Positions 37,384 through 47,335 of a stretch of 64,000 nt of DNA are shown piece by piece. The DNA is from Balanoglossus misakiensis (Eukaryota; Hemichordata), in the NCBI GenBank assembly GCA_040954595.2, contig CM082590.2:992001-1056000 (forward strand). The letters are read 5' to 3'. The notes below the pieces were generated by a model, which was not told where the DNA came from, searched no databases, and was given only the letters and a program-made list of their open reading frames with translations. Positions within the stretch are counted from its first letter, which is position 1. Each line of letters opens with the position of its first letter. Made by a program: the position numbers and the translations under genes.

Positions 37384-38633
37384 AGTTATCCAGGAGGCGT
37401 GATCTTGTAGAGTGACGAGGCCATTTTTTTATTTATTATACTGGACCTGAATATAAATAGATCATGCTCATATTGTGTTGAGGAAAAAAAATAAGCAGAT
37501 TTTTGAACCTTTGCTTGGCTTGTCATCTGCTGTGCCTGTACACTGTAGGATGGTATCCAACAATAATACACAATCAGAGCTACAATGCTATAATGGCCCC
37601 TTCTCGTAGTATTGTTAGGAATCGTCATACAAGTACAGTGCACATGAGCAGCATGCAAAGATCCACAAATTTGCACATCCGTTCTCCTAAACACCATATG
37701 TGCATGATCAGTTGGGTGTATACTTACCTGTTAGATGGCCAAACCTACCCCAAAATCCGTGGGAAATTGTTTGTTATTATCCCGTTTCTCTACTAATTTT
37801 TTTTCTGATTGTAATTGAATAATAAGGTCTTCAATTGGTCTGAAAAAAAATGGTGTAGAGTATTTTATCTCATAAATGACATTTGAAGACTTGGGTTTAA
37901 AAAATTAATGCGGGAAATGTTCGTACCATAATTTTTCGAAATTACCCAAATCTTGTGATCTTTTGACCTCTTTGACCTAAATTCAAAACAAAATTGCAAC
38001 AAATACATATACAATCGCTAGAGTGCTAAAAAAACACACAATTTGAGAGGTAGATGACTGTTCTGGCTTTATTTTTGCCGGAGTTACAACTACTTAAGTT
38101 TCCCCTACCCCAATATCAGGGTCTGAAGTCTTGTGCCATTCTTCCGTATCTCTGTATTTGTGTTTTTCTGATCGTAATTGAATAATAGGGTTTTTTATTG
38201 GTTTGAAATAGATTCTGGGAGAGTATTTTATCTTCTAAATGACATTTAAAGACTTATAAGTTCAAAAAAATCGTTTAAGAAATAGTCATACTACAAATGT
38301 TCAGAATGACCCAAATTTCATGACCTTTTGACCTCTATTGACCTCAATTCAAAACGAATTACCACCAAAATATATTATATTGGTAGAGTTCTAAAAAACA
38401 CACAATTTGAGTGGTAAATGACTGTTCTGGCTTTAGTTTTGCTGGAGATACAGCAATTTAAAGTTCCCCTACCCCCAAAATTTGGGTCGGGAATTTTTAG
38501 GTTCTTACATTAGTTTTTGAGGGAAAAAATGCAGAAAGCTACTCGATAGGCAGGGCTATCACCCCAATTTATAATCTAGAGATATAGGCCTTTCCAAAAA
38601 AACATGTGAGGCTTTGTCCATCTTTCTGATACC

Positions 38634-39846
38634 AAATTCCTGTCTGGCCCATGGACTGTAACTCTCTCTCCACATCTATCACACGCCGTTCGGCTTCAGA
38701 CTGGTGCTGCCTGTCAGCTGCTGAGGCCGTCTGTTTCTTTTCCAATTCGCCTATACGGTCCTGCAATGTTTGTATAGGTTTTGCCATGGCTTTCAGCAAC
38801 TTTTCCACATCAGCCTGGTCAACAATCGGCCTCTCTGCGGCTACTGACTGGTGAGACTGTCTGGCTGGTGCGTGTTTACTCTGTCCGTTCATACTGGCTC
38901 TGTCGCGAACTTCTCGTTCAGCCATGCGAACAATTTTCTTCAACTCTTCAAAAGTTTGGCATCTGTCTTTCTGTGGTCTGGCAATATCAATAACCCGATC
39001 TTCTCTCAAGTTACGCCAAAACACAGTCATCAATGCCTCATCGATGGCGGAGTCACGTATACCGCCATGTCTTTTCACATTATGTATAGCCTGCTCTAGG
39101 CGGTCACCGAACTCAACAGCGTTTTCCTCGTCTCTCTGCCGACTGTCTCTGTAAAAACGTTCCAGAAGAGCTGCGCCGTCTTCCATTTCACCGAAACTGC
39201 CTTCAAGTTTCTTGATAATTTGTCCCACAGTAGCATCACGCTTCATCGTAATAAGTAGGCCAGCAGCACGACCTTTCAATGACCTTCGAACTGCAGGGGT
39301 CAAAACTTCGGACGGATAAATGTTCGCGTCAATCAAAGACTGTACCTGGTCCCGCCATATCTCAAATTCAGCGTCACCTTTACGATTCGGGTCACCCGAA
39401 AACGTGTCCAGCCGAGGCGGTTGGTACACACTCGCCAGCATACTCGCATCTGATCGTTGACTTCTATTACCGAACAACGTTGAGGGCGTACTTGCCTCGA
39501 TGGGTTGTGGCCTCGGGTTGCTGCCCTCTAAATCGGCAATAACACCACTGTCTGACGGGCTGCCGCGACTGCCTTTTTCTCCAATACCCGCGCCGCTACG
39601 CGCGCCGCCATGCGCTACTTGACTCGCGCCAGCTTCATCGGAAGACCTGTGTCCCAATCCCTGTCCTCTGGCACTCTTGGGTAGCGCCCCCAAGGCAGAC
39701 CTTGTCTCAGACTGTACACTCGCAGGGCGCCCCCGCCCCAAGGGAGTGGTAAAATTTCCTTCCCCGCTATGCGCCATGTTAGTAGTCAAACAAGGTGTTT
39801 CGCATATCAATAAAGCAATACTCGCCAATAGCAAACGCAGCCACAT
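38634..39846 (-). pseudogene. Gypsy Gag, N-terminal part
   Basis: About 404 Gag residues before foldback DNA takes over. The likely start is the Met of MAHSGEGNF (39777), 23 codons inside the longest frame. A Gly/Ser/Arg-rich N-terminus precedes a capsid-like region at about 175-325 with 'VRRSLKGRAAGLLITM', 'LEGSFGEMEDGAALLERFY' and 'AVEFGDRLEQAI', which resembles PNMA/ZCCHC12-type Ty3 Gag. A coiled coil follows (KLLKAMAKPIQTLQDRIGELEKK). The zinc knuckles lie on the far side of the foldback element. Confidence 0.88.
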
Positions 39847-40130
39847 GGAAACAATGCTCTAAATTACAATCGCAAATGACACAGAAAAAGTAATACATAC
39901 ACTTTTTGTATCCTCAAAAAATAATGGCCCGGTAGTGTGGACTATGCACCGTCAAATACTCGTAATGTTTACTGTGGGCACAACTACAACAGAGGTATGT
40001 TTCTCATATATATCACACCTCACTATCGTTGCAACCTAGCCAACATATACTCAATATCTCTAACAAACATACAGCCAATTTGTAACCTGCACACAAATCT
40101 AAAAATTTGGGGACAAATTTCAAACTGTGG
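39847..40130 (-). other. Gypsy 5' leader
   Basis: Region between primer-binding site and gag; only short frames, no further feature seen. Confidence 0.5.
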
Positions 40131-40148
40131 CCCAACGTATGGGCGCCA
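40131..40148 (-). promoter_or_regulatory. Putative primer-binding site
   Basis: Three bases after the 5' LTR the sense strand reads TGGCGCCCATACG..., starting with the TGG expected opposite a tRNA 3' CCA. The primer tRNA is not identified. Confidence 0.6.
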
Positions 40149-40151
40149 ATT

Positions 40152-41328
40152 TGTAACCGGCTCTTCGCGACGGCAATAGTGCAGGCCGCGAGGGAACTCA
40201 GCCAAATTAATTTCTCGAGCGGGGGCCACAGGGGTTCTTCGTTTGGAGTTGACTTACAGGTTTGCAACAACAGGGAGCAGGGTGTGAAATGAGAAACTAC
40301 CACACTCTCATGTAATGTTGAACAGGATGTATTAATTAATGCAACACCTACAGTGTTGACCGACAACTATATCAAACTCAACTTACAATATTTTGCAGTA
40401 AAACTCTCAAAAGGATTACTGACAAACTTTGGCTTCAAAGTCAAACACACACTACACATGATATGAAAATATCAGCATCGATTCTCAAAAAAATCTCTGA
40501 TCAAGTCAAAATATTCACAAAAATAAATGTCTCTCTCCCTGCAGAACTTTACCGTAGTCACACATAAAAAAAGTTCAAACGCGACTCAACGTCCTGACTG
40601 ATACACACATGACGAAACTCGATGTCGGTCACACTCAGGAAAGTCCGTGACGAGGCACGGATGCCAGGCTACGACCTTCGGATCAACATCAGTGGGCGTG
40701 GTCGCTTCACGGATGTCACTCGGGCGCTCGGCAAACTTCGTGTAATCGTCCAGCTCCGATGATAAGAACACGATTACATCCGGGACACTCCTACACAGTC
40801 TATTGCTCATCAATCGGCAAAATTCACTGGAATCGTCCCAGAAACGTTCAAAGGACAAAATAAGCACTGCTCATGAAAGCACAGAATGTCAATAAACCAA
40901 CACCAACTCACTACGAAATGTCTGTCTTCACTCTCGATGGGCAACATACAAATCCTCCACAAACAGTTCAGCCTTCCCTGCGTCACGTGCGCGAAATCCG
41001 CCGACTCACATGTGATGATTCAGAACGACTATATCCCAGCGAAAACAGTCCATCCCGGGACAATACGGCATCTACCTAGGCATTGGACCCGGCGGGAGTC
41101 TGCCTCGAAGTAGCAGGTCCGTCGTTGCACTCACCACGCCAAAACACCTCGATTAAAAATCCGCATCGGCGATCAAACTCACCATAGAACTGTAGTTTGA
41201 CTCCATACTCAAGTTCTAGAAAGTTTTTCCGAAAAAACAGACCCCCTAGCTAGGTCGTATTACATACAACTCCCTTGCTAGTCGTCATATACCGGTACTA
41301 AATACCATGGCAAAATATGCGGGCTACA
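40152..41328 (-). repeat. 5' LTR of the Gypsy element
   Basis: 1177 bp, almost identical to 24715-25903 and lacking a 12-bp piece near 40960. Followed on the plus strand by the second CAAC target duplication and the resumed satellite array. Confidence 0.93.
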
Positions 41329-44203
41329 CAACCATGGAAATTTTAGAACTATCCGTCGATCTACAGAGTCTAGTGGAAATTTTTTTATGCGCATAGGCTT
41401 ATCTATGTGTTCTACGCATCGTAACAGAATTCGGTAAATAAACGAGGCTGTGTTTGGAAGCAACCACGGAAATTTTAGAACTATCCGTCGATCTACAGAG
41501 TCTAGTGGAAAACTTTCTTATGCAGATAGGCCTATCTATGTGTTCTGCGCCTCAAAACAGAATTCCGTTAATAAACGAGGCTGTTTGGAAGCAACAATGG
41601 AAATTTTTAGAACTATCCGTAGATCTACAGAGTCTGGTGGAAAAAATTCTTATGCGCATAGGCTTATCTATGTGTTCTACGCATCGCAAAAGAATTCGGT
41701 AAATAAACGAGGCTGTGTTTGGAAGCAACCATGGAAATGTTAGAACTATCTCTCGATCTACAGTGTCTAGGGGAAAACTTGCTTATACACATAGGCCTAT
41801 CTATGTGTTCTGCTCATCACAGCAGAATTCGGTAAATAAACGAGGCTGTGTTTGGAAGCAACCATGGAAATTTTAGTACTATCCGTCGTTCTACAGAATC
41901 TAGTGGAAAACGTTCTTATGCGCATAGGCTTATCTATGTGTTCTACGCATCACAACAGAATTCAGTAAATAAACTAGGCTGTTTGGAAAAACCATGGGAT
42001 TTTAGAACTATCCGTCGATCTACAGAGACTAGTGGAAAACTTTCTTATGCGCATAGGCCTATCATGTGTTCTGCGCATCACAACAGAATTTTCTAAACAA
42101 ACGAGGCTGTTTGGAAGCAACCATGGAAATGTTAGAACTATCCGTCGATCTACAGAGTCTAGTGGAAAACTTTCTAATGCGCATAGGCCTATCATGTGTT
42201 CTGCGCATCACAACATAATTTTCTAAACAAACGAGGCTGTTTGGAAGCAACCATGGAAATTTTAGAACTATCCGTCGATCTACAGAGTCTAGTGGAAAAC
42301 TTTCTTATGCACATAGGCCGATCTATGTGTTCTGCGCCTCACAACAGAATTCGGTAAACAAACGAGGCTGTTTGGAAGCAACAATGGAAATTTTTAGAAC
42401 TATCCGTAGATCTACAGAGTCCAGCGGAAAAAATTCTTGTGCGCATAGGCATATCTATGTGTTCTACGCCTCACAACATAATTCGGTAAATATGCGAGGC
42501 TGTTTGGAATCAACCATGGAAATTTTAGAACTATCCGTTGATCGACAGAGTCTAGTGGAAAACTTTCTTACATGTATGCGCATAGGCCTATCATGTGTTC
42601 TGCGCCTCACAACAGAATTCGGTAAATAAACGAGGCTGTGTTTGGAAGCAACCACGGAAATTTTAGAACTATCCGTCGATCTACAGAGACTAGTGGAAAA
42701 CTTTCTTATGCGCATAGGCCTATCATGTGTTCGACGCACCACAACAGAATTCGGTAAATAAACGAGGCTGTGTTTGGAAGCAACCACGGAAATTTTAGAA
42801 CTATCCGTCGATCGACAGAGTCTAGTGGAAAACTTTCTTATGCGCATAGGCCTATCATGTGTCAATTTTAGAACATCGGCGAAATTTTGGGAAGATAACT
42901 TTATGGGAGAAATCAGTCGATGGAACCATATCAAATCCGAAAATGGTCTGACCATCAAATGTCAAAGTGGCACGTTTGCTGATCGACATGTACAACATTT
43001 CCGTTGTAAACAAACCCGCGCATCATTTCATGTGTTCTGCGCATCATAACATCAACCATGGAAATTTTAGTACTATCCGTCGAACTACAGAGACTAGTGG
43101 AAAACTTTCTTATGCGCATAGGCCTATCATGTGTTCTGCGCATCACAACTGAATTTTCTAAACAAACGAGGCTGTTTGGAAGCAACCATGGAAATTTTAG
43201 TACTATCCGTCGATCTACAGAGTCTAGTGGAAAACTTTCTTATGCACATAGGCCTATCTATGTGTTCTGCGCCTCACAACATAATTCGGTAAATATGCGA
43301 GGCTGTTTGGAATCAACCATGGAAATTTTAGAACTATCCGTCGATCGACAGAGTCTAGTGGATAACTTTCTTATGCGCATAGGCCTATTATGTGTTATGC
43401 GCATCACAACAGAATTTTGTAAACAAACGAGGCTTTGTTTGGAAGCAACCATGGAAATTTTAGAACTATCCGTCGATCGACAGAGTCTAGTGGAAAACTT
43501 TCTTACATGTATGCGCATAGGCCTATCATGTGTTCTGCGCCTCACAACAGAATTCGGTAAACAAACGAGGCTGTTTGGAAGCAACAATGGAAATTTTCAG
43601 AACTATCCGTAGATCTACAGAGTCTAGTGGAAAAAAATTCTTGTGCGCATAAGCTTATCTATGTGTTCTACGCATCGCAACATAATTCGGTAAATAAACG
43701 AGGCTGTGTTTGGAAGCAACCACGGAAATTTTAGAACTATCCGTCGATCTACAGAGTCTAGTGGAAAACTTTCTTGTGCGCATTGGCCTATCTATGTGTT
43801 CTGCGCATCACAACAGAATTTTGTAAACAAACGAGGCTTTGTTTGGAAGCAACCATGGAAATTTTAGAACTATCCGTCGATCTACAGAGTCTAGTGGAAA
43901 ACTTTCTTATGCGCATAGGCCTGTCATGTGTTCGGCGCACCACAACAGAATTTTGTAAACAAACAAGGCTGTTTGGAAGCAACCAGGGAAATTTTAGAAC
44001 TATCCGTCGATCTGCAGAGTCTAGTGGAAAACTTTCTTATGCGCATAGGCCTGTCATGTGTTCGGCGCACCACAACAGAATTCGGTAAATAAACGAGGCT
44101 GTGTTTGGAAGCAACCACGGAAATTTTAGAACTATCCGTCGATCTACAGAGACTAGTGGAAAACTTTCTTATGCGCATAGGCCTATCTATGTGTTCTGCG
44201 CAT
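41329..44203. repeat. 129-bp satellite array, main part
   Basis: About 21 monomers of 128-135 bp, recognised by 'gaactatccgtcgatctaca', 'gtggaaaactttctt', the palindromes tatgcgcata and taggccta, and 'aaacgaggctgtttggaagcaacc'. Variant monomers recur (for example 'ccgtagatc' near 41612, 42400, 43605 and a 'tacatgtatgcgc' insertion near 42570, 43505), hinting at higher-order expansion. Interrupted at about 42862-43035 by foreign sequence. Frames up to 184 aa across it are periodic. Ends at 44203, where element T begins. Confidence 0.9.
42862..43035. repeat. Fragment of TAA-flanked element inside the satellite
   Basis: About 170 bp starting near 'catcggcgaaattttggg' and ending near 'cgcgcatcatttca' is nearly identical to 44803-44960 inside the element at 44508-45105, apart from a 4-bp difference. 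No terminal repeats accompany it here, so it looks captured rather than transposed. Confidence 0.75.
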
Positions 44204-44507
44204 TGTATCACCCCAACATGTAATAATTAAACCAATATGTAAGACTAACCCAATATGTAATAAACTTAAATTCTACATGTAATAAACGTTATCAGCTAGC
44301 TGCATATGTAATAAGCGTTAACCCTATATGTTATAGACTTGAATTTTACATGAAATAAACGTTTTCAGTTAACCCTATATGTCATAAACGTTAACCCTAT
44401 ATGTAATAAACTTTAGTTCTACATGAAATAACGTTAATTCTACATGAAAAAACGTTATAAGTTAACCCTATATGTAATAAACTTTAATTTTTCCTGAAAT
44501 AACGTAA
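44204..44507. repeat. T left inverted repeat, outer part
   Basis: Arrays of 16-22-bp motifs: AACCCAATATGTAATA, AACCCTATATGTAATAAACG and AATTCTACATGAAATAACG types. Collinear with the inverted complement of the outer half of 60330-60966, though the left copy has fewer units of the first motif. The repeat resumes at 45106-45213 and 52659-52704. Confidence 0.8.
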
Positions 44508-45105
44508 AAGCCTCAGTATTTCTCGTAGGGGCAAAATTTTGTTTGAAACGGCATCTATAATTTCTAAAAGTAGATGATAATTGATACTGAATCGAACAGT
44601 AATCATCCCCAGCTCTGGTCATAAACTCATACAATTTACAATATAACGAGTGAAGAATGACTTTCTGTCCGGACAGAAAGTCACGTGAGTCAGGCTCCTG
44701 TTGGCGCACGTGACTAGTGCGCATGCGCACTCAAATGTGAATCGATGCGGAAGAGGTTTGGTCTCCCCAAATCAAGCGACTCAGCGAAGAAATGCACACT
44801 AATTCGGCGAAATTTTGGGAAGATAACTTTATGGGAGAAATCAGTCGATGGAACCAGATCAAATCCGAAAATGGTCTGACCATCAAATGTCAAAGTGGCA
44901 CGTTTGCTGATGTACAACATTTCCGTTGTAAACAAACCCGCGCATCATTTCAAGTGTTACGGGCAATATTTACAGCTTGCATGTAGCTACAGTTGCCCAA
45001 ACCTTTCTTACAACTTCATTATGTAGTATTCCATGATGAATGTACGGGAAAAACGGGCATTTTTCGATGATGAAAAATGGATACACACGGGAAATACTGA
45101 GGCTT
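44508..45105. mobile_element. 598-bp element with TAA target duplication
   Basis: Bounded by inverted AAGCCTCAGTATTTC and flanked by TAA on both sides (44505-44507, 45106-45108); the undisrupted right repeat of T shows the expected empty site. A 3-bp TWA duplication suits PIF/Harbinger; a TA reading (Tc1/mariner) cannot be excluded. The interior has perfect palindromes and a 64-aa frame (44792-44986) without recognised domain. Its last ~106 bp are included in the downstream tandem duplication. Confidence 0.7.
44659..44731. promoter_or_regulatory. Palindrome cluster with E-box and NRF1-like sites
   Basis: A perfect 24-bp palindrome (44659-44682, arms GACTTTCTGTCC) is followed by two CACGTG-type E-boxes (about 44682-44688 and 44707-44712) and the 16-bp palindrome AGTGCGCATGCGCACT (44716-44731), which contains the GCGCATGCGC core bound by NRF-1 family factors. 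The layout looks like a captured promoter; activity is not shown. Confidence 0.45.
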
Positions 45106-45211
45106 TAATTCTACATGAAAAAACGTTATTAGTTAACCCTATATGTAATAAACGGTAACCCTATATGTAATAAACGTTAACCCAATATGTAACACTAACC
45201 CAATATGTAAT

Positions 45212-45612
45212 AATTAACTATTGAAAGACAAAAGTGGAACAACACTAGAGCTTGGCTGTCTGAGGCGGGAACACCTCGTTTATTACAGGTGACCCGCAAA
45301 AATGGCCACAAAATCGACTTAATACAAAACTGTATCATAGGAAGCATATGTAACACGTGGCTAATGTATAACAAGTACATGAACCCATGGAAAGGGTGGG
45401 CGGGTGTGGTTGCGAACGCAGGCTAACCCGTCTTGAAGTTTGATGTCAAAGGTCACAACACTTAAACTTAATTACTCCCTTTGAGGGCGCTCCACTCGCT
45501 CCCCCAAAGGGTCACAATTAACTATTGAAAGACAAAAGTGGAACAACACTAGAGCTTGGCTGTCTGAGGCGGGAACACCTCGTTTATTACAGGTGACCCG
45601 CAAAAATGGCCA
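45212..45612 (-). repeat. 97-bp direct repeats at the retroelement 3' end, copy 1
   Basis: 45212-45308 and 45516-45612 are identical over 97 bp by eye, 304 bp apart, with a GC-rich imperfect hairpin (45476-45511) between. Duplicated at 47548-47644 and 47852-47948. The layout recalls the split direct repeats (B1-A2-B2) of Ngaro/PAT elements; the matching A1 repeat is not found at the 5' end. Confidence 0.65.
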
Positions 45613-45701
45613 AGGATGAAAGACGGCCAAGCTCTGAACACGCCAATTTGTAAAAGTAGCATGCAGAAGGCAAATTACATGTGGCAAACGAGAAAAGACA
45701 A

Positions 45702-46720
45702 TCAACCCTTGAAAGAGCGCAAATAACCATTAATGCGTTCTGAAACCTCAACCCTTTTTGAAAATGGTATCTCCAGATACAAAAGGTAAGCCCCAGATTT
45801 CCAGTCCCCATGACTTTGAACAAGCTCCCCACAAACATTTGCTGAAAACGCAGCTGTGGCACCCCCTCTGCGAAAACTGTGGCCAGAAAAGGACCGTGAT
45901 GGGAAACCGGCTGTATCCAGTAGAGACCGGAGTTTAGTTGTGAAACTATGGTGGGTTAATGTTAACAACCCTGACCTGCTGGGGTAAACAAATGCTGGGC
46001 TTGCCATAGGGGCAGGGATGGCGCTGGTCACCTGGCGTAAAGCAGTAACTAGACACAGTGGTGAACCTGGCATTTGTAAGATTGGAACTGAATGGATTGT
46101 GGCCCGACACTGGTTGGTTTTGGACCATGTGGTAGCGATAACGACTCCAACTGATGTGAATTTGAAGTTGCGACGGGCTAGGTGTTTAGATGGGTCAAAT
46201 TTATTTGGGCTCGGGGGAACCAAGTTAGACTTGCCCAAAAATAAATGGAAGGCCGTTAGAAAGGCTGCCCAAAGTGTGGTGTCCAACGGCTTTGACAAAT
46301 CCAAAAACTTGTAAAGGGTAAGCAAGATAGAAGGCGTGATGGCTAATTTGCGTTTGGGAACTTGAGGGTAGGTGTGTGCGATGCCCTGCAAAGTTAAACG
46401 TAAAAACAGATGGTGAACCACTTGCCCGTCAAAACCATTCAACTCGTGGAGCAGGCGAACTGCATTAAGGTAGTTTTTCAAGGTACCAACATTTCTAATT
46501 GTTGCCGACAAACACTGAACGATCAAAGCCAAACTGGTTGGGGAGGCAGGAACTGGCTTCAAACCATAGAAAATGCAAAACAGGAAGTAAGTTTTCCACT
46601 GCGAATGAAAATTTGAAATTGTCCCATGTGCATAAGCAGCGGAAATGGTAGAGGTCCACTTTCGGTGGAGGATGCTTAATCCTTTGTTGAAGGCTTCTGC
46701 TCCTGTGAAAAATGGAGAAA
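45702..46720 (-). CDS. Tyrosine recombinase, duplicated copy
   Basis: Identical product to 48038-49050. The 286-residue frame is complete, but the RNase H and RT genes upstream are cut at 47335, so this copy is detached from its element. Confidence 0.8.
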
Positions 46721-46794
46721 TTACCAGTCATGAGTGAAATTGAATAATGTGCTGTCGACGTACTTTTCTGTCAATTGTTTAGCCCCTGTCAATT

Positions 46795-47335
46795 CTATGA
46801 ATTTGGCATGGCTACGATCATCGGGTCCCAACGGCTAAGTATGTCTGCAATACGATTAGAAGCGCCGCTGACATGTACTGCCTTGATTTGAAACTGATAT
46901 TGGGCAGCAACGAACCATATTTCCCTTGCGCATTTCAACATGAAGGGATCTCTCGTACGACCGGAGTTAAGGACGTGAACGGTGGCTTCGTTATCACACT
47001 GAATGATAAATTGTCTGCCCGTTAGTTGAGTGGCCCACAGTTTACATGCAACCATTACAGTCAAGAATTCGAGAATGCTGATGTGGTGTTCTTTGTCACG
47101 AATGGTTTGGGGAAATTGGCAATGGAAATACTCATCCAGAAAGGTGCCACCGGCCCCTAGTAAGCATGCATCTGTCGTGAGAAATTGGTCTGGGAACCCC
47201 CAATCCCCAGTGGGTAACATTGATATACCATTGAAATGCTCTAGGTATGAGGTCCACCACAGAATATCTTTTTTGAACTCGGCATTGATATGGAAACGAT
47301 GATGTTGACGTCGCAGCGTGCGCAACTTGTCTAAT
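46795..47335 (-). pseudogene. RNase H fragment, duplicated copy
   Basis: C-terminal 176 residues of the RT/RNase H frame (identical to 49131-49661), truncated at the duplication joint. Contains 'LTTDACLLGAGG', 'QCDNEATV' and 'RIADILSRW'. Confidence 0.85.

Larger units (their letters stand above)
34369..38633. mobile_element. Foldback element with ~2 kb inverted arms
   Basis: Ends GGTATCAGAAAGATGGACAA and its inverted copy. The left arm (34369-36513) pairs with the right arm (36930-38633) around a 416-bp loop. The left arm has three copies of a ~360-bp internal repeat (starting near 34534, 34893 and 35255), the right arm two, so the right arm is about 360 bp shorter; the right arm also lacks 78 bp near 37421. 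The inner parts of the arms carry fragments of one protein gene, in opposite orientations. The flanks share ATT/AATT, but I cannot define a secure target duplication. Confidence 0.85.
24715..41328 (-). mobile_element. Ty3/Gypsy LTR retrotransposon with nested insertions
   Basis: The element lies between two near-identical LTRs that start TG and end CA in the sense direction, and is flanked by the 4-bp target duplication CAAC (24711-24714 and 41329-41332). Both flanks are the same 129-bp satellite in phase, so the insertion site is certain. Order on the minus strand: LTR, primer-binding site, gag, zinc knuckles and protease, reverse transcriptase, RNase H, integrase, polypurine tract, LTR. PR-RT-RH-IN order marks Ty3/Gypsy. 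No env-like frame is seen. The copy is defective: a foldback element in gag, a hAT in integrase, a G14-tract frameshift near 33391, an in-frame TGA at 32418-32420, and a 1-nt frameshift near 27330. Confidence 0.93.
45000..47335. repeat. 2336-bp tandem duplication, copy 1
   Basis: Matches 47336-49671 at constant offset 2336 with one difference noted (45101 region, 'ctgagg' against 'ctgggg'). 'aacct' occurs at both borders and at the end of copy 2 (45000, 47336, 49672), indicating a microhomology joint. The unit spans the tail of the 598-bp element, 108 bp of the T repeat, and the 3' third of the DIRS-like element. Confidence 0.9.

Noticed and set aside
34369-38633. Foldback arms as two independent insertions of one element in opposite orientation
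   Set aside because: There is one pair of outer ends and no separate inner termini at the 416-bp loop, so a single foldback unit is simpler, though a fused pair remains possible in origin.
42464-43612. Long frames of 100-184 codons on both strands as genes
   Set aside because: They are periodic translations of the satellite monomer, present in several phases and on both strands.
41329-44203. Regular ~129-bp direct repeats as a CRISPR array
   Set aside because: Whole monomers repeat with no unique spacers, and the surroundings are animal transposons; this is a satellite.
44792-44986. 64-codon frame in the 598-bp element as a gene
   Set aside because: Short, no recognisable domain, and the copy in the satellite lacks the upstream sequence; kept only as a possible captured exon.
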